The notes under the pieces: generated by a model | Database searches by the model: none | What the model was told of the DNA's origin: nothing | What the model saw: only the letters and a program-made list of their open reading frames with translations | Position numbers and translations under genes: made by a program | Assembly: GCA_016508695.1 (NCBI GenBank) | Contig: VNKQ01000015.1 | Location: 1,178,001 to 1,242,000 of the forward strand | Length of the DNA: 64,000 nucleotides | Reading direction: 5' to 3' | DNA from: Hyphodiscus hymeniophilus | Lineage: Eukaryota > Ascomycota > Leotiomycetes > Helotiales > Hyphodiscaceae | Part shown: positions 55,729 to 64,000 of the stretch, piece by piece | Layout of the letters: every line of letters starts with the position of its first letter | How positions within the stretch are numbered: position 1 is the first letter of the stretch

Positions 55729-56879
55729 GATGAGTAAACGTTGTTGAGTTTCGTTTGGTAATGTTGTTTATTCAAAGTTTGAAGGATTATTTGAGGCTTC
55801 AGGTGGTTGGGTTGGGAATTTGAAATTTTGCTGCCTCCTTAGGAATCTTTAAAGAACAATAAAAGAAGAGGAAGGGTAGAGTGATAAAACTATTGTTTAA
55901 ATAGAAAAATATCTCGGTTGAACATGATTAACAAGTCCACATAGTTGTGAATGACTTGGGGGGTGTGTGTCATTAAGTATTTCCTAACCGGAGTATCAAG
56001 ACCGCCCAACCATCGAACTCACACGTGAAATCGCTTTGTCTTCGCTCAACTTCATCTCAGATCTGCTCACCTATCTTACCAGATATTGTCAACCTTGAAC
56101 AGAGTCTAAGCAGGCCCCCTTCTCTAGCTTAAGATGCCAGATTTTGCCTCACCTCTTTCATCCCCCAGCAATCCATCTTCTTGCACATCTTCTCAAGGAT
56201 GTCCTTATACACTTTCTACCTTTATTCATCTCTTTTTTCACCTCTCTCCAATTTCTCATATCTCTTCAGCAAGCGTTTTTATTTCGTATCACTCTCATAT
56301 TCAAAGAAAAGCAAGGCATTGTTTTGCAGAAATCAAGGGCTAGATTATGCTCTCGGTTTATTCTTAGCTTTGCTTGAAGTGTCATACTTAGATTTCTCTA
56401 GTAGTCTAGAAAACTATATTGAAGCTATTTGGAATTAAGGAGTGTGGAAGGAGCTCTTGCACTGATCAGGCATCATGTTGCCATCCTAAATATAGGATGT
56501 GGGACAAATATCTCACTTACTAACTTCCTCAACCAGGTGCTTGAGACGATCCTCGAACTCTTCGTAGCTTTCACTCTAACCAGGCTGAAGTTGAATACTC
56601 TTGGTTTGGCTTTAGAACAGACATCACTGAATTGCTCCCATCAGAACTGCCTTCCACTTCCTTAATAAGTCCTATGGCTCATCTCGATTTACCTCAACAC
56701 CGTACTCTATCTCATCTACAATCTCGGAATGCAAATGCGGTTGCATGAATCGGGCTCTCAAGGGTAGTGGTAATCAATTCATTCTTGCTTCACTTAGCAG
56801 ATCGCATTTTATTTCGATACTCTGTCACTGATATCTTGAAGGCCCTGATTCTCATCCCGATATCTAACTATCCGGCGTT
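55729..56879. other. Region between the two paralogues
   Basis: About 1.15 kb without a supported gene. On the minus strand near 56500-56720 short runs such as YEEFEDRLKHLVEEV and VDEIEYGVEV, broken by stops, recall coding sequence, but I could not build a gene. Confidence 0.35.
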
Positions 56880-57356
56880 TCAACCTCCAGCCTCCACCAA
56901 ATTCAACTCCCTAAGAGTCTGGTACAGACACACCAGAATCACACCCGTCGAAGGCGCTCCAAACCCCCAAAACACTTCATCCCCATATCGCTTGTAGCTC
57001 TCTCTCACAAAATTGACTTCCTCAGCCATAGCCCTCTTCGGACCCGCGTGTCGATTTGTTGGCCCGCTTGCCCTCGCTATCGCCCCCTCGACTCGGACGT
57101 TGAATCGATCCCACCAGGTCTCCGAGGCGTTGAAGATTACGCGGATCCATAGTGCCGCCGGTCCGTCTGGGATGACATCGATGTACGCCCACTGGTCATA
57201 GAGTGGTTTGACATTTGCTAGCCAGGCTGCTTCGTCAAATGCGTTGTTTGGCTTCGAGTGATCTGAATTGAGCGTGTTGGTATTTGGTTTCTCTGCCTCA
57301 GCTCTGGTGTCTTTGGGCTTGTCCTGGTTGTCACTAAACTTAGACCTTGAAGACAT
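56880..57356 (-). CDS. Unrecognised small protein, paralogue B
   Basis: Intronless, 158 residues. The N-terminal 40 residues are polar and disorder-like (SDNQDKPKDTRAEAEKPNTN). The rest parallels paralogue A: AWLANVKPLYDQ, IRVIFNASETWWDRFNVRVEGA, AEEVNFVRESYKRYGDEVF and VCLYQTLRELNLVEAGG. It lacks the Gly/Ser-rich tail of A and instead ends immediately after the shared region. No catalytic motif visible. A 15 bp tandem repeat lies 31 bp upstream of the start codon. Function unknown. Confidence 0.7.
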   Translation of the reverse strand: MSSRSKFSDNQDKPKDTRAEAEKPNTNTLNSDHSKPNNAFDEAAWLANVKPLYDQWAYIDVIPDGPAALWIRVIFNASETWWDRFNVRVEGAIARASGPTNRHAGPKRAMAEEVNFVRESYKRYGDEVFWGFGAPSTGVILVCLYQTLRELNLVEAGG

Positions 57357-57386
57357 GTCTTGATGTATGAGCTTGGAATGCTTGAA

Positions 57387-57437
57387 TTATTGGAAGTTGA
57401 GTTATTGGAAGTTGAGTTATTGGAAGTTGAGTTATTG
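57387..57437. repeat. 15 bp tandem repeat in the leader of paralogue B
   Basis: Three perfect copies of TTATTGGAAGTTGAG plus a partial fourth (57387-57401, 57402-57416, 57417-57431, then TTATTGA-like). Confidence 0.9.
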
Positions 57438-58741
57438 ATATAGAATAAATGCAAGGAATGAAAAGAGACCGGCCTCTTATATTAAGAAGATGCACGGTTC
57501 TGAATCAGGAAATTGTCTTTGATCGAGTATTTACGTCTGAATGTCCAACAAACTGATCTCCTGACTCACTTACTCCTACTACAAAGCTCCAAGACTTCAA
57601 CTCTACTTAACGGACTGTATAGATTATTCCCACTCAAGACACTCTTGAGTATGCTTGACCGAAGATTACGAAAAACGAGCAATGATGCCGAGATCCAACG
57701 TCTAATCATCCTATTCGCACCAAATCCACCACACAAAGCATCAGTCATCCCCACCAACCAGAACGCATTTCTTCATTTTATTCTAAACGATCTTACCCTG
57801 TCATGACTCAAATCCAGCATGCAATCACCAGTGCAGATCTCCTTCAACACTCCTTTCCCTTCCCTGTACTCTTCTCAACACTTGAAAACACCGGCGTCGT
57901 CCCCTACTAAAAACCTCCACTTACGCTGATATGATCATACACATCCCAAGAGGCCAAGGCTCCAGACGCGGACGCGGGAAATACCACACGCGACTCCTTA
58001 CAAACCGATCTCTTAGCGAGTTGATATGCTGACAGTTGTGAGCCAGCTGGGATCGTCGTGTCCGGCGCCGGTCTGAACGACGGCTCGTACTCGAGGTTGA
58101 GCTGTCCCAGTATGCTTGAGGAGCGGAAGAGCTCGAAGACGAAAGGCGAGAGTGGGCGCGGGCAGTTGTTTTTGATATGCTTGTCTCTTAGCGCTTTCCG
58201 GGATGCTTCCTTGAATTCCGAGGTGGCGGTTTCGTTGGGTGAGGGTCAGGGTGGCGATTGTCGGTTGTCGTTGTGTTTAGCCATGGCTCTTGCTGTTCTT
58301 AGTAGATTAGGATTGGCTGAGTGTCTGGGTCCTGTTGATTGGGACTTTGAATGTTCTCTGAGAGGCTAGCGGTGATGGACGGTGAGAGTAGGGATTTGAA
58401 GAATATAGAGGGCTGGCAAGCTTGTTGATACTCCAGGCCTTGGTTCTCATGATTCACAGAGTACCTATGAAATCTGGGGCTTGTGTGGACCGAACCGACA
58501 ATTACCTACGCACTGTCTTCAGCCCTGTACTATCAATAGCGAGGGCTTGTAAACAAAAGTCGAATCGATAGCAGTCAACTCTCGTCATCACCGCCAAAGT
58601 CTCAGTAACATCATGCCGGCTTATAAGTCCTCATAGTTCCTAGCCATGTCTGGAATCTGTCGTCTATGATCATCCGGAGCCTGCTCGCTGATCCACGAAT
58701 GGTGAGAAGAATGGGTTTCATGTAAGTATAGACCATTGGAA
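57438..58741. other. Gene-poor region with a fragmentary minus-strand coding-like segment
   Basis: About 1.3 kb. On the minus strand, from about 58250 to 57915, an open frame of about 115 codons without ATG reads ETATSEFKEASRKALRDKH and later LSPFVFELFRSSSILGQLNL, EYEPSFRPAPDTTIPAGS and SWDVYDHIS, ending at a plausible GTAAGT donor. A short MAKHNDNRQSPP-type start just upstream runs into a stop. It may be an exon of an unresolved gene or a relic. I do not recognise it. Confidence 0.3.
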
Positions 58742-60258
58742 TCAATCCAGGACAAGCGCATCATCCCAGTCGCTATCCTCAATAACCGCATCCAAGATGA
58801 CAGCTTTACTCGGAGCCGATTCAGATCTGCTCTCCTTCCTTTTTCGGTTTGGCTTTGACTGCGAGGCAGCACTAGTTACCGAGCCAGCATCGGTGTCATC
58901 AGAATCCTCGAAGTCGTGCCATCTGTCGCCCATATCTATCTGGGCTCCAGTTGGATTGAATTCCTGGAGTCTTTTGATCTCCTGTGCGATTTCCCTCTCC
59001 ATCTCAACGTCATCTTCATCGTCCTCAATATCCGATACGATGGTTGACAATGATGCCACAGTTTTCCCTTTACGAGCACGTTTGACCTTCAGCAGCTTTT
59101 CTACTTCTTTCTGACCTCGCATTCTCAAACTCAGTTCCTTTACTACATCGATCCACCGAAGCTCGGTTCTGCAAGTTGGACACGTGCCATTGATTGGGAT
59201 AAGCGAATCGGGATCGTTCTTCAGAAAAGACGTGCTCAAGCATGTCATATGAGTGACAGCCTCGCACCCAGGACTCGGACATATGGTGTATATCCCAGCA
59301 TCGTGTTCGAGTTCCCGCTGGCAGATAGTACAGGCCCCTTCTCGTTCAAAGTCAACGACTTCCTTACCTTTCTTCACATAATCCTTGTCCTTCGTATAAT
59401 CGACATCTAACATGGAGATCCCGTGCTCAGTCTTCGACCTTTTCGATTTCGGGCTCCCACCGCGCTCGGGTCCTCTAGGTTCTGCGGATGGAAAGTCCGT
59501 TATGATAGGTACTGAGTCTGCAATCGGCTCGCTGACGGCTTTCGTCCACTTCAGCCAGGCTTTGTGAACGTCTTCATTGAAGAATCGAACATCGAGAGGC
59601 CAGCGGGAGAAAGAGGGGACGCGAAGAAGCAGATGCAGGTTTGAGAGGAGGGATGATACTGTGTGTTGGGGCCGTTTGAGGTGTCCGGATCGCTTTTTCT
59701 GCGTTGCGTGCTGTATTCGGGATTCTGGAGGGATGTGGAGAGTAATGTGGGGATTTTGCCATGCCCATCTGTTGGGTGGTGTTAGGCTTTAGCAGAAACG
59801 ATGGCGAAGAATTGGATTGAGGACTTAACGCATGAAAAAGGAATAATGAGAGAAACTGATCAGTGGTCAGGAGTGGATGGAAGTTTCTCCAGGCTTTCCA
59901 CTCAAGAGAGGTGAGTGTGAGTCACGTGCGCAAGCTTTCAACAAGGACACGTGACGAAGAAAGGTACTGACTCAAACTGCAATGCGGCGATATGACTTGG
60001 GAATCCAGTGACAATACATGTCATCTCCCATGGCCGTAGAGTGTCCCGATTCGTTCTGGCAGCGCCGCCTTTGGTGATCCCATTATGTTGGTCGAGCCGT
60101 CGTACTGCGTATGCATCAGCCGTGTTCATCCAAGTCTAGTCGACGACAGGTACAGTACCTGGATTTGGAGTAGATCCTACGTATACGCGAGCATGTCGCA
60201 CGGTAGATCTTAGCAGATAGCAGCAGTAGAATGCCGGTATTGGGCGGTCTAGAGGCAT
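58742..60258 (-). CDS. slx1: Structure-specific endonuclease subunit SLX1
   Basis: Catalytic subunit of the SLX1-SLX4 nuclease that cuts branched DNA such as replication and recombination intermediates in the nucleus. Exons 60258-60159, 60104-59972 and 59768-58742 encode 419 residues. The GIY-YIG domain is formed by exons 1 and 2: FYCCYLLRS, VYVGSTPNPVRRLDQHNG, RTNRDTLRPWEMTCIVTGFP, ALQFEWAWQNPH (catalytic Glu completed across intron 2). The C-terminal RING/PHD-like zinc domain reads CTICQREL, CPSPGCEAVTHMTCL and GTCPTCRTEL. An acidic tail follows. The frame is complete and all zinc ligands are present. Confidence 0.93.
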
Positions 60259-61427
60259 TTGCGGCGGAGGCTGGTGTTGGTTTTGATGGTGATGTTGATG
60301 TATTGATGGATGATGGATGTTCCGCATTTGGCTGCCGTTCATGCAAGGTATTTTAAGCCCACCCACACCAACAGGCACCATCGCCTGAAGTTTGATCGCC
60401 AGCCACGTTATTAAGAATGGAAGTATATTGGACCAAAAGCTTATGAAAAATCATCGTGATTATTTCCAACAGATCACAAGTGGATTATCACACTCCTGGT
60501 AAACGTAACCCTAACAACACAGCCATCAAAAATATTTTTATTCATTTATATTGTAATAGATCAATACCACCTGCCCCTCTCTGAATCCCCTTTCGGCTTC
60601 CACTTCGACCTCGGAGCTCCCGCTACTGGAAAGATGGATCATGGAAGCAATCAGGGCCGCCCACTGGGATTGACCCCACTTAAAGGCCAACTACATCAAG
60701 CTCTGATTCGTCAGTTAAACTGGTCGAGCTGACTGAGTCCGCCCGAGACCCATGTCACTATCAAAATACCCCAAGAACATCAAAAACGCTGGGAGATCTC
60801 CAAGCCTTCATCCACCAATACTTCCCCTCAAACAGATCAACTGTCGGGGACGCAAGAAGTGAATAGAGCCATGATTCTCGAGTTCGCAATGATTAATTCT
60901 CAGTTCCTTCTCCATCTCCCACGTCGTATCTGTGATTTGTACGTAGTTCCCGCAAGGATCGCTCACGCTGGCTGAGGCAGGCCGTTTTAGAGTCCGCTTC
61001 TGATAGCGCCTTCTGGGCCACACCTCTATCGACAATGCCGTAGAACCCTACACCCGGATCTGGTGCCTCCTCTCCTCACCCCCAAGTTCAAAGTCTTTCC
61101 CTTCGACACCCACTCCAAAATACCACTTCAGCGAGACCTCACGACCAACACAATACAATACAATTCTGCGCCACCGCAGCGAACTGTTCCTCGAACCGAT
61201 CCCTCGTTCATCCCCTGTATATCATGCACTAGCCCCATTGATTTCTGCGCAAGCGTCTTGTCTACATCCGTTGTACGCACGAGGCGGTCCGGCCGATTCC
61301 AACATCTGCCAGGCCGATCTCTGCTGTTTACTACGACCCATTCGATGTCGATAATCTAGGCATCCGACCTGTGAATATCCTACCTACACGACACTCCCTC
61401 CACCAACACTCCCTGCCATCCGCAAAA
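60259..61427. other. Region between slx1 and the demethylase gene
   Basis: Divergent upstream region of about 1.2 kb. Besides the probable VOC relic (listed separately) I see no gene. The final 200 bp before 61428 are pyrimidine-rich promoter-like sequence. Confidence 0.4.
60808..61200 (-). pseudogene. Probable relic of a VOC (glyoxalase/dioxygenase-fold) protein
   Basis: Minus-strand fragments in different frames read like a decayed VOC protein: EQFAAVAQN, then VEGKDFELGGEE, VGFYGIVDRGV and finally VSDPCGNYVQITD, which resembles the DPxGNxxQL signature near the C-terminus of VOC modules. Frame changes and at least one stop separate them. Identification rests on short motifs only. Confidence 0.35.
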
Positions 61428-64000
61428 ATGGTGCAGGTGCCGACGACAATTGGTGCTTCGAGCTCGACGACCATGCGAGGCTCGCCAGCCAGCGGAACAA
61501 ATAGCAATACCACATCTGTTCGAGGCAAGCCAATCGTGAATGGGAATGCGAACAATCCCGCCGCAGCTCCTCTCCCTCTGAGTGCAATGCACTCTGCGCC
61601 CTTGGATTTAACCAGCGTCGAGAGGAGGGGACAGGCAACCGCAAGCCGAGAGACGACCAAGAGGATACGACCTCATGGACTACAAGAGGCCCCCACATAC
61701 AGACCGACGGAGGAAGATTTTAGAGATCCCTTTGAGTACATGAAGAGGATTGCTCCGGAGGCCTCACGGTTCGGGATCTGTAAAATCATTCCGCCTGATT
61801 CGTGGAAGCCAGACTTTGCGATTGACACTGAGGTATGTCCTCACGACTAGAAGGCTTAATTTTACGAATTTGCAGAGCTCCATATCTTTCATTGGGGCGC
61901 TGCTCTTATACTAGATCTCTTGCCCTCTCGTGTGTAGTGCTGACTTGTCCCAGCGATTTCATTTTCGCACTCGTAAGCAAGAGCTGAACTCAGTTGAGGG
62001 AAGTAAGTACTCCGCACACTTACAACGCCATCAGTGCGCAGTGCATGACTCGACTTGTAAACATCTAACATTTCTTAGGCACTCGTGCGAATCTTACATA
62101 TCTCGATCAACTTGCGAAGTTTCATAAGCAACATGGGACAAACCTCAATCGATTTCCCAGCGTCGACAAACGACCCCTCGATCTATACAAGCTCAAGAAG
62201 GCCGTAGAGACGCGAGGTGGGTTTGAAAAAGTATGCAAGCTCAAGAAGTGGGCCGAGATTGGTCGGGATTTGGGATACAGTGGGAAGATTATGTCGTCGT
62301 TGTCTACGTCGCTCAAGAACTCCTACCAACGATGGCTATTCCCGTATGAGGAATACTTACGACTTGCGAAACCTGGCGTACATCAACAACTCGAGTTCGA
62401 ATATGGAGGCCCTCTGACACCCTCTCCAGCGACTTCTCCGATGAAGAAATCTCATCAACACACACCTTCTAGTCTACGAGGCGAATCCCCTGCTGTCCGG
62501 GCATCTGATGCTCTCAACGCCTCGATGAAAGACGAATTTGAGAAGAGTATGAAAAACATCCCAATGTTAGATGCTCCGACTCCGCAAGCAGCACCCATCA
62601 TTTCTGGATTTACACCGGTCAACCTTGGAGGGTTCACTCCTGTCAATTCCGCACCCGCAACATTTACTCCAGTCAGCTTGGCTCGACGGGATCGTGAAGA
62701 AAGCAGCAGTTTCACCCCTCCACGACGACCCTTCGACACCCCAATGTCTTCTGCCAAGAACACCCCAGAGTATCGACCTTCTGGCCTCAGCTCGGCGCCA
62801 GTGGTCAACGGTTTCACATCAAATCCGCTATTGAAGCGGCAAATGAGCCATGACACACTTGACTCACGCAATGAAAGTCAACCAGCAGATGACGGCGACA
62901 ACGGAGGTCGACGAAGCAAACGCCTAAAGAAAGGTATGTTGATGAATTGCGCTGATCGTCGCAATCGCATTATATTCATCCTGAAATGCACATGGATCCT
63001 ATGTTGTGGCTTTTCCGGCTCCCAGCCCTGTGTTTCGATTGGCGATGGTGACCCCGGCTAATCCTTGCCTGCAGATGCTGTGCCGACTGTGGCTGGTTCG
63101 CATATGAGCCTGTTCCGACCGACAGTGCCCAGAATCCCTGGAGATGGCTCAACACCACCTGGTGAGGTAAGCACAATATCAGTCGATCTATGATTTGGGA
63201 AGTGGACTAATTGACCGCATCAGAGATGCGAAAATTGTGGTAAGAGCGAAGACATGGGAAATGTCCTCATATGCGAATCCTGCGACCTCGGTTTTCACAT
63301 GTATTGTCTTGATCCTCCAGTCAGCAACAAACCAGACTACGACTGGCATTGCCCTAGGTGTCTCGTCGGCGACGGTCAATTCGGATTCGAGGAAGGAGGT
63401 ATATACTCTCTGAAACAATTTCAAGAAAAAGCCGCAGACTTCAAGGAAGGATACTTCCAAAATAAGATGCCATTCGATCCGGTCCTCAATTGCCCACGAC
63501 CTGTCACCGAAGATGATATCGAACGAGAATTTTGGAGATTGGTTGCGAGTCTGGAAGAGACTGTCGAGGTGGAATACGGTGCCGACATCCACTCAACTAC
63601 GCATGGAAGTGGTTTCCCGACCATTGAGAAGAACCCTAAAGATCCATACTCAACCGATCCATGGAATCTCAATATCATGCCATACCATGGCGATTCTCTT
63701 TTCCGTCACATCAAATCAGATATCTCCGGTATGACCGTTCCTTGGCTTTATGTTGGAATGATCTTTTCCACCTTCTGCTGGCATAACGAAGATCATTATG
63801 CGTACTCGGCGAACTATCAGCACTTCGGATCTACAAAGACTTGGTATGGAATCCCAGGAGAAGATGCGGAGAAATTCGAGGCTGCTATGCGAGAAGCGGT
63901 TCCTGAGTTGTTCGAGACCCAGCCAGATTTACTTTTCCAGCTCGTCACTCTTCTGACCCCAGAGCAATTGAAGAAAGCAGACGTCAGAGTATTTGCTCTA
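61428..64000 (+). CDS. kdm5: KDM5/JARID1-type histone H3K4 demethylase, 3' partial
   Basis: Nuclear Fe(II)/2-oxoglutarate-dependent lysine demethylase. Exons so far: 61428-61832, 61955-62003, 62079-62933, 63075-63166 and 63224 to the window edge. Domain order is diagnostic: JmjN (about residues 80-130, APTYRPTEEDFRDPFEYMKR), ARID (about 150-240, YLDQLAKFHKQHGTNLNRFP, GGFEKVCKLKKWAEIGRDLGY), a low-complexity Ser/Thr/Pro linker, PHD finger (CENCGKSEDMGNVLICESCD, HMYCL, WHCPRC) and JmjC (VPWLYVGMIFSTFCWHNEDH, YGIPG). The HxE iron ligands in CWHNEDH are present. The rest (JmjC end, C5HC2, PLU-1 region) lies beyond 64000. An in-frame upstream ATG at 61371 would add 19 residues. Confidence 0.93.

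Overview
The window is nuclear DNA from a filamentous ascomycete fungus. Evidence: short introns (mostly 50-90 nt, GT-AG, CTAAC/CTGAC-type branch sites), a HET-domain gene, a Zn2Cys6 regulator, fungal siderophore genes (hapX, sidA, sidI) and an AT-rich transposon relic that looks RIP-mutated. A leotiomycete-like genome is my impression only. Exon coordinates below were read by hand from splice consensus, reading phase and family conservation.

Layout. 0.8-9.5 kb is a dense housekeeping block: mitochondrial bL27m (-), LCL2 (+), cytosolic glutamyl-tRNA synthetase (-), mitochondrial uL1m (+), COG2 (-) and the iron regulator HapX (+). 9.5-19 kb is an accessory island: a HET-domain gene (-), then a roughly 2.7 kb AT-rich DNA-transposon relic with terminal inverted repeats, then about 4 kb with no gene I can support and several microsatellites. 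19-28 kb holds an MFS sugar transporter (+), sidA (ornithine N5-monooxygenase, -) and sidI (mevalonyl-CoA ligase, -). Both upstream regions of the siderophore genes carry ATCAGATAA sites, matching the known binding sequence of GATA-type siderophore repressors.

28.6-42.2 kb is the most interesting part. It is a contiguous set of aspartate-to-homocysteine-type enzymes: aspartate-semialdehyde dehydrogenase (-), a true nitrilase (-), homoserine O-acetyltransferase (+), aspartokinase (+), an O-acetylhomoserine sulfhydrylase-like PLP enzyme (+) and a Zn2Cys6 regulator (+). Such genes are normally dispersed in ascomycete genomes. The set resembles the amino-acid half of the fusaric acid cluster (aspartokinase, homoserine acetyltransferase and a PLP C-gamma-substituting enzyme), but here it lacks a PKS/NRPS and includes a nitrilase. 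I infer a specialised O-acetylhomoserine-using pathway of unknown product.

42.5-64 kb returns to mixed content: a GST (-), a D-2-hydroxyacid dehydrogenase (+), a polytopic membrane protein (+), a GNAT/ankyrin-like fusion (-), a zinc alcohol dehydrogenase (-), a decayed polyol-dehydrogenase fragment, two diverged paralogues of an unrecognised small protein (-), SLX1 (-), a probable VOC-protein relic, and the 5' part of a KDM5/JARID1 histone demethylase (+) that runs off the right edge. I saw no tRNA, rRNA or CRISPR.
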